From: Haliotis asinina
Lineage: Eukaryota; Mollusca; Gastropoda; Lepetellida; Haliotidae
Assembly: GCF_037392515.1 (NCBI RefSeq)
Contig: NC_090290.1
Span: 39,393,753 to 39,457,752, forward strand
Reading direction: 5' to 3'
DNA: 64,000 nt
The notes below the pieces were generated by a model. It was given only the letters and a program-made list of their open reading frames with translations. It was not told the origin of the DNA and searched no databases. A program made the position numbers and the translations under genes. This document shows positions 33,796 to 45,336 of this stretch, in pieces; within the stretch, counting starts at the first letter, position 1; each line of letters starts with the position of its first letter.

Positions 33796-35021
33796 TCAAC
33801 AGGACCAGCCAGACAGTGAACACTGTGCCTTATATTACCACTATAATCAGAGACTGTTTCCGAAGATGTTTGTGTATTGATTATGTGACATTCTCCAGAT
33901 TTATCTGGTCCGAAATGGAAGGCTAATGTTAAAACCAAAAGTATTTCAAAGTCTTAATTCTACTGATATCAGGATCATGGACGCAGTGGTTTTAGAACTT
34001 CATTTTGCCTTTCCATTCAGTTACAGCATTGAATCAAGTGCTGAAGTATATCTGAATGATTGAGTTGTAAGTAGCCAGTTTTCTGGTCAGTCTTCAGATG
34101 TTTGGTACCTATTTTGCTGTTTGTTTGGAGACCTGAAACATGTGACTGACAATTGACTTGATGGTTTTCATCATCCAGGGCTCAATGATAAAGATGTTAA
34201 CCTACTTGCAACAGGTGCAACTTGATACCCCCTAACACACACACCCCCACCCCCCCATCACAATATTCAGTGTTCTGTGTTGAAATGTCAGAAGATTTGG
34301 TGCACATATACATATTTCCAAGATGTACCCATAAATCCATAGCAACACAGACACAGTTGGTCCCTGTTTACAGGAGCTGTCGTAGCAGAGACATGTCTAA
34401 AAATAGTAATGTTTCGGTGCCATAGCTATTCAAAGTTTAGATGAAAAATTAACTGGTTTAATTATGCTGATAATGTTAGATTTATTATTTATTATTTTCA
34501 AAAATTGACTTGCACCTTGTGCAAGTTAGACTAATAACTAAATTGCACTTTTTAATATTGTCTTGTACCAGTGCAAGTAACAAACCATTAAATCGAGCCC
34601 TGTGAAATCTCATCAGCTCGCAGTCATTCATCTGCAGCCAGTAATCAGTGTTGTCAGACATAATGTATTCCTGAGGACTGATTTGAACACAGAAGAAAAG
34701 ACACAAAGTGAAACGTATTTCATTTAATCAAGAACTCTGTATGGCCATCATTAGATGTTTGCATAATAGTAAATTTCATACACTGACAGATATAACTTCT
34801 GATGTAATCTATTCGTGTAGAATAGTTGTGATCTGTATGTCAATTTTCATCCACGAAATCATATAATCAGTGCATGTTGTTTGGTGTTCATCCATATTTT
34901 ATGAAAAAAGTGATATGAGAGGAAGATTTATCATACAATGGGTAGTGTTCTCAGCAGGAAACGGAAAGTAGAGTCAGGCCATATGCAAATTTTAGGTACT
35001 ACTTTCCCAGGGTAAACAAAC
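33796..35021. other. EHHADH 3'UTR and spacer
   Basis: This is the 3' flank of EHHADH. No AATAAA follows the stop within 700 bp on the plus strand; ATTAAA occurs near 34587. A C-rich run sits at 34236-34256. Nothing else is recognised. Confidence 0.5.
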
Positions 35022-35273
35022 ATGGCGTCAAGGGCCGGTGATCGTGTCCGTATTGACTGCCGTGGTTACTGTACTGTCAGTCCTTTGATCCCAGAACATT
35101 CGTGCCTGGTTATGATGGATGGAGTAGATTATGTAGAGAAGATAGAAATACATGGGCTTGCGAAGATACCAAAGACAGTTTCCAACCGACTGTCAGTGTT
35201 AGCGAGAGGATGGCATAGGAATCCAGTTGCACAATGTCACGTGAACATTAAAGTGTATTTGGTGTTCAAAAGG
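35022..35273 (+). CDS. Unrecognised candidate first coding exon
   Basis: An ATG in good context (AAACATGGCG) opens an 84-codon frame. It ends at AGG followed by a plausible GTAATT donor; without splicing it would stop six codons later. Codon use looks coding, the product is Cys- and Val-rich (RVRIDCRGYCTVSPLIPEH, then ARGWHRNPVAQCHVNIKVYL), and no repeat family overlaps it. It lies between the 3' ends of EHHADH and TRRAP. I do not recognise a domain. A possible 3' partner is an open stretch at about 37027-37151 after a TTTAATAG acceptor, but it is out of phase with this donor. It could be an orphan gene, a retained fragment, or a chance ORF. Confidence 0.4.
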
Positions 35274-35547
35274 GTAATTGAAATTTTCTGACATTCCACA
35301 CAAGGTTTTTTGTTATTTTTCAAACGTAAGCTAAGATTTGCTGACAGCAATGCGCTCTTTAACATAAAAGTTTAACGCACTCAAATGGGTGATCAGTACA
35401 AATTTGCGTCACCGAGCTTGTGACGTCACATATTACTACGCACATTTTGTGACATCATAGATATGCAGGCACATCCCCGAAATTTAGTTTCATGAAATTG
35501 CATTTTTTTTTAAATTATAAAGTAAGAATGACATTGTATGATAAATT

Positions 35548-35710
35548 GGTTATCACGCGAGTGTGTTTGGAGGATGGTTAATATCTTGCATCAGGAATAA
35601 ACACTATGCATTTAGCTCGCCTAGGTTCGCTAAATACAATGCTCACTAAATACAATGTTTATTGCTAATGCAGGATATTAACCATCCCCAAACACACTTG
35701 CGTGATAACC
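35548..35710. repeat. 163-bp palindromic (fold-back) element
   Basis: Arms of about 57 bp (left GGTTATCACGCGAGTGTGTT, right end AACACACTTGCGTGATAACC) with a short centre, about 90% matched. No ORF. Confidence 0.92.
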
Positions 35711-36249
35711 TATATATATTTCTTGCAGTTTGTAGTCTTTTTCAGCTTTTCAAGTTATTTGTATAAGTTTTTTGTATACGGATCAGGCTGATGTTAAGTG
35801 TGACTGTTTTTGACAAGGAGGGAGTATATTTCATGAAGTGAAGAAAGGAAAAGTATGCACATGGGGTTCACAGAATGAATTTAAGTGGGTAATTTAGTAA
35901 TGAGGAGGGTTATGTACCTGGCATTTCATTATCATGGCTAGACATATATGCTAAACTAATTGTTTTCATGATGCAAGCAATAATCACTTTAATCATATTT
36001 ACAATTGTTAAGTTTATGTTTTCCTTGTGATATACTGATCGATTTAACAATTATTGAATAAATCTTCATATGATGCTAATTTATTATGTGGTTTATCAAG
36101 CATGTTAACTTCGGTGCCAGGCATCATGATTGTGTTTTCATATTGGTTTTATTTTATGGAAACAAGTAAGTTGGGTTTAATATTTCTTTAGACAGATTTA
36201 CCATTTTATTTTTAGGTGATAAAAAATGTGTAAGATGTTGATAAGGCGC

Positions 36250-36370
36250 TCAGTGTCATGTATGGTGCTGACTCAGAAAGATCAAAATCGGGTGCTGATG
36301 GGATTTGAACCCATGTCCTAGGCCCTGGTGACCAAAGGACACAACTCTCTGAAACGTACCAGCTCCTTTC
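36250..36370 (-). other. tRNA-like fragment (B box and 3' acceptor half)
   Basis: The minus strand has GACATGGGTTCAAATCCCAT followed by CAGCACC, a perfect B box in a closable T-arm. The 5' half does not pair with the acceptor, so this is a tRNA relic or SINE head and not a working tRNA gene. Confidence 0.5.
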
Positions 36371-36384
36371 CTCTTGTACAATGT

Positions 36385-36690
36385 GATTGAGTGAGTGTGG
36401 TTTAATGCTGCTTTTAGCAATACTCCTGCAATATCAGAGCCGGCAACAACAGAAATGATCTTCACATATGGCACCCATGTGGGGAATTAAACCCAGGTCT
36501 TTGGCATGATGAGCCAATGCTTTGACCACTAGGCTACCCCACCGCCCCTGTCCATATGCAGGGGCACAGTAACTGTGGTCACTTTGTGAGCATAACAGAA
36601 ATGTACTCACAGGGACACATTGTACTCAGAGGGAATCAAACCTGAGTCTTCGGTGTGAAAGCTTTTATCATTAGGCTAACCCACATAAAC
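36385..36690 (-). mobile_element. Two SINE family B copies head to tail
   Basis: One copy is at 36385-36545 (with CCACTAGGCTACCCCACCGC on the plus strand) and a degenerate one at 36545-36690. Confidence 0.82.
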
Positions 36691-37984
36691 ATTTAAGTCT
36701 CCTGAAATTCCAAATAATGAGCAGGAAACACTTCATCCATGGCATATAAACATGTAGCGAAAAACAGAGTCAATGACTGTGCATTTGCCATATTAAGGAC
36801 AAAAAACAACAAACATGGTCTTGCAGTCTCATTTATATTTACTGAAAATGTGAGATATTGTACACAATTTGGAAATTTGCATTTTCATGATAGAATACAG
36901 AACACTGTACATGAAATAGCATCTTTGTACAAAATACGAGTTGATGAATATTTTAAACATTATGAATTTCATATTTGATATGACTCAAATGTGATGTGAT
37001 TTTGGATTTGAAATTTACATTTAATAGAGAAAGCAAAGGGAGCACACAAACAGCACCAATATTCCTAGATTCTCGTCAAACTGTGGTTGGAAAAATAAAG
37101 ACTCAGATTGAAGATATTTTCATTAATACTGCAGCTCAAGCAGAAATATAAGACAGCTGGTTTGGTCTTTGGCAGTTTAATGGGGAAATGAAGCCCAAAC
37201 AGATGGTGGTCACAGACATTTACTACTAAAACCAGACCAGTTTTATTTCTTGGTTTACTGATTTTTGTCCTCTGAAAGCCTAAATGATGGAGGGAAAGGA
37301 GGGAATTTTATTTAAAAAACAAAAACAAAAACAAACAACTTACTAACGTAACACCCCTTCAAAATGCTTCAAATATTTTACTATTAGTAATTTGAGAAGT
37401 ATATATGGGGCAAGAAGCAATTGACAGTTTTGGCCAATACACAAATTAGGATTATTTATATTTCTTATTATAATATTTTTTCACATTCATGAAAAAAGAT
37501 GACAGACGGACCTGTAAAACAAGAAATACCATGGTCTGGCCTTATGAGAAAATCACATGGGTATTGTGCTGAAATAGGATTCAAAATTCGTGATCAATCA
37601 GTCATGCGCTGAGTATGGATATGAAACTGACTGAAGCATCATAAAAATTGTGAGTCTTGAATTTAAATTCAGGGTTTGTGTCCACCCTAAATGATTTCAT
37701 TGGATAACACTGTACAAATGAGAGTTCAGAAAATTAACGACTCATGAATCCACAAATACAACAACACACAGAAATTGAAAATGACTCCTACAGTAATATG
37801 TCTACATGCAGAATACAAATCATGTTGGTCCTGTCCTGATTGATGTTCAGTCTCGCCCTGTGATGAAGGCAACTGAATCACAAACCAAGGAAAAGCCGAC
37901 ATTCAGCAAATTTGAGAAAAAACACTTGACAAACAGTATAATTTGATGCACCATCTTCAGCCTGTTGTCCTTTATATCTGACTG

Positions 37985-38048
37985 GCTGAGTGAGATTAGT
38001 TTTATATTGCTTATATTCCAGCAATATCACGACAGAGGACACCACTGC
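37985..38048 (-). mobile_element. SINE family B 3'-end fragment
   Basis: Plus-strand GAGTGAGATTAGTTTTATA and CCAGCAATATCACGACAGAG. It adjoins the GPCR-like relic. Confidence 0.7.
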
Positions 38049-38079
38049 CTGGATCCCAGCAGCTTGAGGTGGTGTGAAG

Positions 38080-38530
38080 GACCAATACTTCTTCACATCG
38101 TGGGCCATGACAAGTGAAGTATCAGTGGCTGACAAGCTACATGTCCGTGTCAAGTCCTATGACACAACATACTGACAGAAAATTCTACTTCAAGCACTTT
38201 CCATCAAGCTCCTTAAGACATGGCCATCCTTCGGAAAAAGTATAAGCTTATGATGATTTGATGTTCCACCTTTACTCCAAGCAGTTTGCCACTACCTTAA
38301 TGAATCCTTACCATAGTGGAATAGTTATATCTTGTGAGCACATCACACAATACAAGACATTCTTGTTTCAGGATGGTAAAGGCACCGACCAAGCTGTTGC
38401 CATTACTAAAACCATAATGGAGTGGAGTTGGTTCACTATTTTGGTCTGCACTTGCATGCACATTTCCATCAATGTCGACAAGATTGAGGAAATTGTGATC
38501 CGGCAGATAACGCCTGCCTCAACCACTTAA
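38080..38530 (+). pseudogene. Decayed fragment resembling a class C GPCR ligand-binding (Venus flytrap) domain
   Basis: Two plus-strand stretches lie in family order. About 38093-38150 reads like the loop-helix block of mGluR/CaSR-type domains (AMTSEVSVADKLH, compare A-S-S/T-x-x-L-S/A-D/N-K). 38372-38500 reads DGKGTDQAVAITKTIMEWSW followed by FTILVC and later NVDKIEEIV, compare ...A-x-A-I-x-x-I-I-x-x-F-x-W-x-x-V... and ...I-E-K-F-x-E-E-A. The second stretch follows an acceptor-like TTCTTGTTTCAG. Stops and frame breaks separate the stretches (one stop near 38065), and the flank at 37985-38048 is a SINE. It lies antisense in the probable TRRAP 3'UTR/downstream region. This is my reading of weak similarity; no search was possible. 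Confidence 0.4.
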
Positions 38531-38713
38531 CGTTGCTGGAAATACCATGTTGCTTTGAACTTGAGAAGGGTCTCTTGTATGAATTTTCAACAAGGATCTT
38601 CTAATTCTAGCAACCTTCAACATAGGTAGTGACAAGGATTCTGTGAACAAGTTGTATATTCAATATCAACATATATCTTGGTGAAGATGCAGTGGGTTTG
38701 ATGTTGGTAGATT

Positions 38714-41700
38714 CTACAGCCATGGATGCCAGGCTGGGTCCATGCGGCAGAGATTGTCATGGCTGTTGGCGGCAGCGACCAGAGTGCTCACGCGACTCTC
38801 AGCGCCATCAAAAGTGGCCAGGTCTGGAAAACAAGAAGAGATATGTGAAAAAGAGTACATACTATGTCAGATGTGAGTGAGTTTAGTTTTATGCCGCATT
38901 TTAGCAATATTCCAGAAATATCACAATAGGGTACACCAGAAATGGGCTTCACACATTGTACCTGGGGTGGGAACCTGGGTCTCCTGCGTGAAGAGCAAAT
39001 GTTTTAACCTCTAGGCTAGCCCACTGCCTGACTATGTCAGGAGCTGATATACAGACTGAAACCCTGAAAATGTGGAAACATCATCTGATTAAAGAATCTA
39101 GCAGTCTGATTGGCTAGTTGTATGGTTTTTCAACCTTCTTCACCTTAATGGAAGTAGAAATTCTTTAAAGCAAAGCGGTAAACAAAAGCTTTATTACATA
39201 CTCTGTAAACGTGTCATAATGGCACTGACAGCTTTGGTCACCATGCCAATCAGCTGCTCCCCCTCCATGTCCACAGGTTCAATACTAGGACTGGACTCCT
39301 CATGTTTCTGTAAGAAATCGCCAGACTTGTAAGTTTTTTAATGATGACGTTTAAAAGACAAATAAATATAACACATGGTACCAGGTATTGTGTCAGGTAA
39401 AAAATCATTCGGAATAATTGCATTGATTTTCGAAGTTCTCTTAGCGCTAAGATAGTTGTAAGTGCTATACATTAACATTAACTTATGACTATCATAGCAC
39501 TGAGAGACCTTTGAAACTCTAGGCCAAGGCATTTATTGTTAGGAGTAATCGGGGGAGTATCAACATATGACATGAGGAGGATCACAAAACATATTAACAA
39601 GGGGAGGGTCATCTAAAGATATGACATGCCTAAAGGTGAGTGAGTGAGTGAGTTTAGTTTTATGCCGCACTCAGCAATATTCCAGCTATATGGTGGTGGT
39701 CTCTAAATAATCGAGTCTGGACAAGACAATCCAGTGATCAGCAACATGAGCATAGATCTGCACACTTGGGAACCGATGACATGTGTCAACCAAGTCAGCG
39801 AGCCTGACCACCCAATGCTGTTACTCGCCTCTTACGACAAGCACAGTTGCCTTTTATGGCAAGCATGGGTTGCTGAAGGCCTATTCTACCCCAGACCTTC
39901 ACAGGTCCATGCCTAAGGGAGCAGTAATTATTCCTCAGTACAGAGTCCATGAAACCAATGTGTAAACATGTAACAAATGCCTCCTCTCTTTGATTGATGT
40001 ATACAGCAGCCCAAAAATACACTGATGTTCTTTCTGTGATAAGTACCATAAACAGTCATTTGTATTCAGGAAAACAAGTTATTAATTTTTCCCAAATTAG
40101 GCATTTGACATGAGCTCCACAGATCCCCTACCTTCTTATGCCAGGTGATGTATTCATCACGTAGTATGGCTCGGAGAAAGCTCTGCAGTTTAAACTGAGG
40201 CTGCACGAAGCATCTCGCTGCAGCTACCATCGATGCCGTCAAGGGGCCTGTCACACCTGTCATGGTGAGGAACTCTGCTATGTTGGGGGTCAGTCGGAAT
40301 GGAACAGGTCGGTTGGCATCAAGGTCACCTAAAACAGCCATGGGAATAAATGTAGAGGGTCACATGTTACAATTACTTACAATTATTAGAGAACCTACTC
40401 ACTCCACGCTGTATCAGAAGTCACACAAGTTGCCAAGACAAGCAAGTGTTTATCATCCTTCTTGTTGAGTTCACTGTACAACCAAATAATTGGGCAAATC
40501 AGAGTTTCAAACAAGTTATCAGAGCATTCTTTTAGTCATACAATGCTGATCCATCGCTTCACATTCTACTGCTGTTCGTGACTTGGGACTCACCTGACTG
40601 ATCATCAATGTCGAACTTGAAGTAAGAGATATTGAGATAGCCACAGTCCTGGTGCAGGTACATCATGTCGGGGTTCATCCGAGACAGGTGCAGGATAAAC
40701 TCCGCAAACCCCATGAGGGCCAGTTGGATCGTCAGCTGGGGAGAGAAACCACTGTTGTACATAGCTGTTGAGTTAAAGGGAGGGTGAGTGTGTATGAAGG
40801 GAAAACGTGAGTTGGTGATTGAATGTGAATGAAGTGAATGAGTGAGTGAATGAGTATGAAAGAGCTTTAAACTGTCATACTACAGCAGGTCTTGCAAGAT
40901 CACCACTTTGTTGAAACCCTTAAGCATCTGTAAGCTACAGAAGTATCTTCAATGATCCCGAATTCAAACTCAAAAAGTGTCTGGCATGACCAAGCGATGA
41001 CAAAAGAGTTTAACCATCTTTAGTGTAACCATCAAGCTAAACAAATAAACCCTTTCCTTCACAAAGTGTGTGACAAAATCTACACCAGAATATAACCATC
41101 TACTCACAGTCTTCCTGAAGGTCCAGTAATCCGTGGCGTTGAGGAATGTGTGAAGTGCCCATTCCTTCAGTAGACCTCGAGGTACCATGTTCGTCTGTAC
41201 CTCCTTCAAGATGTCTCGCAGCACTTGATGACTGGCCTGGGACCCACGGGCTTGAACTGTTGCTAGACGCTCGTAATACCGGGCTATTGGGGAGTCGTGC
41301 TCGATTCCTCGCTTGCTGCATCTCTGTGGGCAGATGGGAAAGACTCACTACAGGGTTTATGATCCACAAATACAGAGACTGAACACCAAAAACCCAAACC
41401 ACTGAGTCCGTAGAGTTTCACAAAATTTCAAAAGCATTCCTACAAGGCTCTAAATAATTATCTGAACATACAGTACACTGCACCATTTCGGACCCTCTGA
41501 TTCTGACTCCCTTCACTGTTTCCATGACTACAAAATGGCAGCCATTAAACATAATGAATTTCATTTTGGAAATATCACTTATTATAATTTTATGCTTATC
41601 CTGATTTCTACACTGAGAGCTCTCTCAACTGTCCTGTCTCACCAGTATCTGGACTTCCTGTCAGCTTATAGTGAAAGCTGATTATGGAGAAAGTGAGAGG

Positions 41701-44700
41701 CTGAAACAAGTCAAAGTCTTCAGCTGGGAGTCATGAACATACCTGTTTATAGATATCCAGCAGGGATACTGAGGCAGGGTTGTCTTCCACCAGCCTCATT
41801 TGTGGCGACACTGCCACCACCCTCGGCACCGTGAAGTACAGCATACGTCGACACGTCTCCTTCTGCTTCGTCAGGAAGTGGTTCAGCATCCGCAGCAGCT
41901 GCAGCACCCTCTCCTCACGCCGCGACTCTGTCAGGCAAGCATCGTTCACCACCAGGTATGGGTACACCTGTGGAGTATGGAATATGTGAACATCGGTGGT
42001 GAAGCTTGTTCTGGTTCACATCAAGTGACAGACATTTCTCATGGCCTTATTATGTTCTCTAATGTCCTGTCTTGACCTCTGACACAGAATCTCTGGGCAA
42101 TACTGAGTTATGTTCCCTACCTTACCTTTATGATCTCTGATGTAGTTTAATGATATGACAGAGTTATGCCCCCTACCTTGCCGTTATGCCCCCTACCTTG
42201 CCGTTATGACCTCTGATGTACAGTCTCCGTGCTGCTGTGTTGTGTTTCTGGACGATCTCCACGCGAGGCATGAAGCGAGCAATCCGCACATAGTAGTGGC
42301 TGTGCTGTAGTAAAAGAAGATCAATTATAATAAGTAACTCTGACATTGAATACAGGTGACATGAAGACAACGTCATACTGAACATTCCCAGATAAAGTCT
42401 TTGAATGTCATTTAGAAGTGTAAATACATAAGAATGAAGATTTTATGGATATCAACTTCTTTATGAGAGAACACAACGTTTCGGAGTTAATGCTTACTCC
42501 TTCATCCACCTGATGAAGGAGTAAGCATTAACTCCGAAACGTTGTGTTCTCTCATAAAGAAGTTGATATCCATAAAATCTTCATTCTTATTCCCAGATAA
42601 GACTTTCATAAGGCACTGTTGGCAACACAGGACTTCAACCTCAGTTAACATAACCTGTCACCTGTCACAGAGGGTACATCAACCCATGTCCCCCTCAAAA
42701 CCATAATATGGACTTGTCCAGGACTTGTACATCAGCTCCATGACATTTCCAACCACGTGTCACAGATTAAGAAACTGTTACTACGGAGGATCTCTAGTTG
42801 TGCTTACCTTCGGCAATAGAAATTCCCCAGGCAGTTCCACCTCTGCTGTGTTTACAGAGAAGTTGCTTAGGAAACGACACTTTTCTTCAATCAGGAAAGA
42901 CCTGACGTAGACAAAAACACAACATGAAAGTAGTATGACAGCATTTTTGACATGTCACTCATGCTACTATACTGAACAGCAAAAGAAACAGAACCATGTT
43001 TTTAAACAGAAGGCATAAATATGAACGCTTACCTGTATGACATTTCATTTTTTCAAACTTGTGTTTCTTTTGCTGTTAAGTTATATTAATGGGATGAGAA
43101 GAAGCATCATTGACAACAGGGCTGATTAATGAAGGCAAAATCATCTTGCTAAACTGAATACTGCATGATAATTCGACACCGCAAATAGGCCCCACTGCAC
43201 AAAGCTATCTTAGCACTGTAGGGTGATCACAACGCAATACTTAAGGATGGTCTTATGATTGTTTTAGGACTAAGATGACTTTGTGTAACAAGGCCCAGAT
43301 TACACTATTGTTTTCCTATTACACAGGTACCCATTTCACAGTGTGATCTCACCCCTATGGTGCTTTTATCTCAAATGTTTTAACATCAACTTATGATCAT
43401 CATAGAGATATGGTTCCTTTGTGGAATGCACTCTGCTCTAGCAATAGATCAGTGTGCTCTTGAATGTTGTTCTCAGATCCCTTGGGAGGATATAACTCAC
43501 ACAGCATGTGAGTGAGTTTAGTTTTACACAACTTTTAGCAATATTCCAGCAAGATCCCGCCAGGCAAAAACAGAAAATGGCTTCACACATTGTACCCATG
43601 TGGAAAATTGAACCCAGGTTTTTGGCCTGATGAGTGAACGCTTTAACCACTAGGCTGCACCAAAGACAGGGGAGCCAATGAAGAAAAAGTGAGTGAGTGA
43701 GTGAGTGAGTTTGGTTTTACGCCACTTTTAGCAATATTCCAGCAATATCACGGCGGGGGACACCAGAAAATGGGCCTCACACATTGTACCCATGTGGGGA
43801 ATCGAACCCGGGTCTTTGGCATGACGAGCGAACACTTTAACCAATAGGCTACCCCACTGCCCCCAATGAAGAAATAGAACGTTACCAGGTAGATTTGTAA
43901 CCAATCAACCTGTAAATGTTATAAATTCAACCTTTAATGCATAAACATATGTGACAGACTACTTACTTTGGTAGCAGCTTCGTCTTGGCCTCAAGTATTT
44001 TGATCCATTTTTTGAGCTTGTTGATGAGATTGTGAAGCTTAGTGGATCCCGGTACACTGTACAGTAAGTGAGAATCAATGATCAAGAAAACAGGTCTGGT
44101 AACAGTGAAGAATTCATAACTGACAGAAATACAAATGTACTGCAACGCTTTGTACCATGATAATGATTGTGATGAAGGTGTTCTTTACAACCACTAGTTT
44201 GATAAAGGAAAGGTGCTCCAAACAATGTTCACAACATATATGTATTATACAACAAAACTGAAACTGTTTGTTATCCATATCCCTGAAGATCAAGGTTGAA
44301 ATTGATCCTCAGTAGCATATACTTATTGTAAAATGCATCTAACAGGATATGGGGGGTCAGACTTCACTGGCACATATCATATCCTATTTGAATAGACTGA
44401 TGCTCATGCTGTTGATCACTGGACTGACTGGTCCAGACTGGACTATTTACCGACCACCACTACCACCATACAGCTGGAATAGTGCTGGTGTTACACAACA
44501 AACAAACAAATCTTTGTCACCCAAATCCAGGAAATATTTGGATTTACTGACACAGTTGGCAATAACCAATGAGTGTTTCACCAATTTTTCAATAAACCAT
44601 GACTCACCTGAAGTCGAAGTCGGTTGTGAACTGACTCTTCATCTTCTGGAACACAGGATCCTGGGCTGTGGCCTGGGCACGGCGGGCGAGGGACTCAGAG

Positions 44701-45336
44701 GCGGCACTAGAGAACGTGGATGACACACTGGACACGTTCTCGATGCCCACACCAAATGTACTGACAAGTTTCTTTACAAAGTTGAGCGTGTGAGGAGTAA
44801 TCGTGGCATCAGCAACTGGAATTATTGTATTATACATTACATGTGTGGATGGTGAAAACAGTCAATGTGATTATGTGATGTACATGTTCAGAAGAAGAGT
44901 TTAATAGAAATTTCATTGACAAACATATTCCTTAACTGAAGAATATATTCCTTAACTGACCAACATATAACCGTCTACATTTGAGATGCAACTGTGGTTA
45001 TTTTCTCCAAGCTGACTAAAACCGTTAATATGTCACACAACCTGTTGTCAGGCCAAATTAGCCTGAGGTTGGCAAGAGAAAACTGAAAAGAGCAATGAAC
45101 ATAACAGATATCAGGTTGAGCCTTTCCTAATGAGCAATTCTAATTTGACAATTTTGTCAAGTCACCATTACACTGAAAGGTGGTCATGTCATGGACAATT
45201 TACTGACTCATGGTTGAAGTTAAAACATTAACTCACCTGCTCCTCTATTTTCGAATGCAACGGCATAGCACTTTGCCAGTCCCTGTCGCAGCTGTCGGAG
45301 CACTTCCTCATACCAGTTTTCTCGGAACCAGACCAT
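38714..45336 (-). CDS. TRRAP: TRRAP pseudokinase domain and FATC (w24-w34)
   Basis: This is part of TRRAP above. Landmarks: NWYEEVLRQLRQGLAKCYAV (w24), PHTLNFVKKLVSTFGVG (w25), KLHNLINKLKKWIKILEAKT (w26), FLIEEKCRFLSNFS (w27), ARFMPRVEIVQKHNTAARRL (w28), NDACLTESRREERVLQLL (w29), SHQVLRDILKEVQTNMVPR (w30), GFAEFILHLSRMNPDMM (w31), RPVPFRLTPNIAEFL (w32) and AVSAIMTRL (w33). As in other TRRAP proteins the region is kinase-shaped but dead: the loop that should hold the PIKK GDRHxxN motif reads LSRMNPDMMYLHQDCG, and FDID replaces DFG. The last exon encodes the FATC tail ending NLCRMDPAWHPWL, identical over these residues to the human C-terminus as I recall it. Confidence 0.96.

Larger units (their letters stand above)
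35274..38713. other. Spacer between convergent genes, including the TRRAP 3'UTR
   Basis: It holds the palindrome at 35548, the tRNA-like fragment and SINEs at 36250-36690, the relic at 38080-38530, and AT-rich filler. An AATAAA on the TRRAP strand lies near 37241-37246 but its use is unknown. Confidence 0.5.

Noticed and set aside
34222..34425. Short plus-strand ORF downstream of EHHADH
   Set aside because: Low-complexity C-rich start and no conservation signal; most likely 3'UTR.
38692..38880. Plus-strand ORF first read as a possible separate gene
   Set aside because: The minus strand here is the TRRAP terminal exon (MDPAWHPWL stop), so the plus-strand frame is a shadow.
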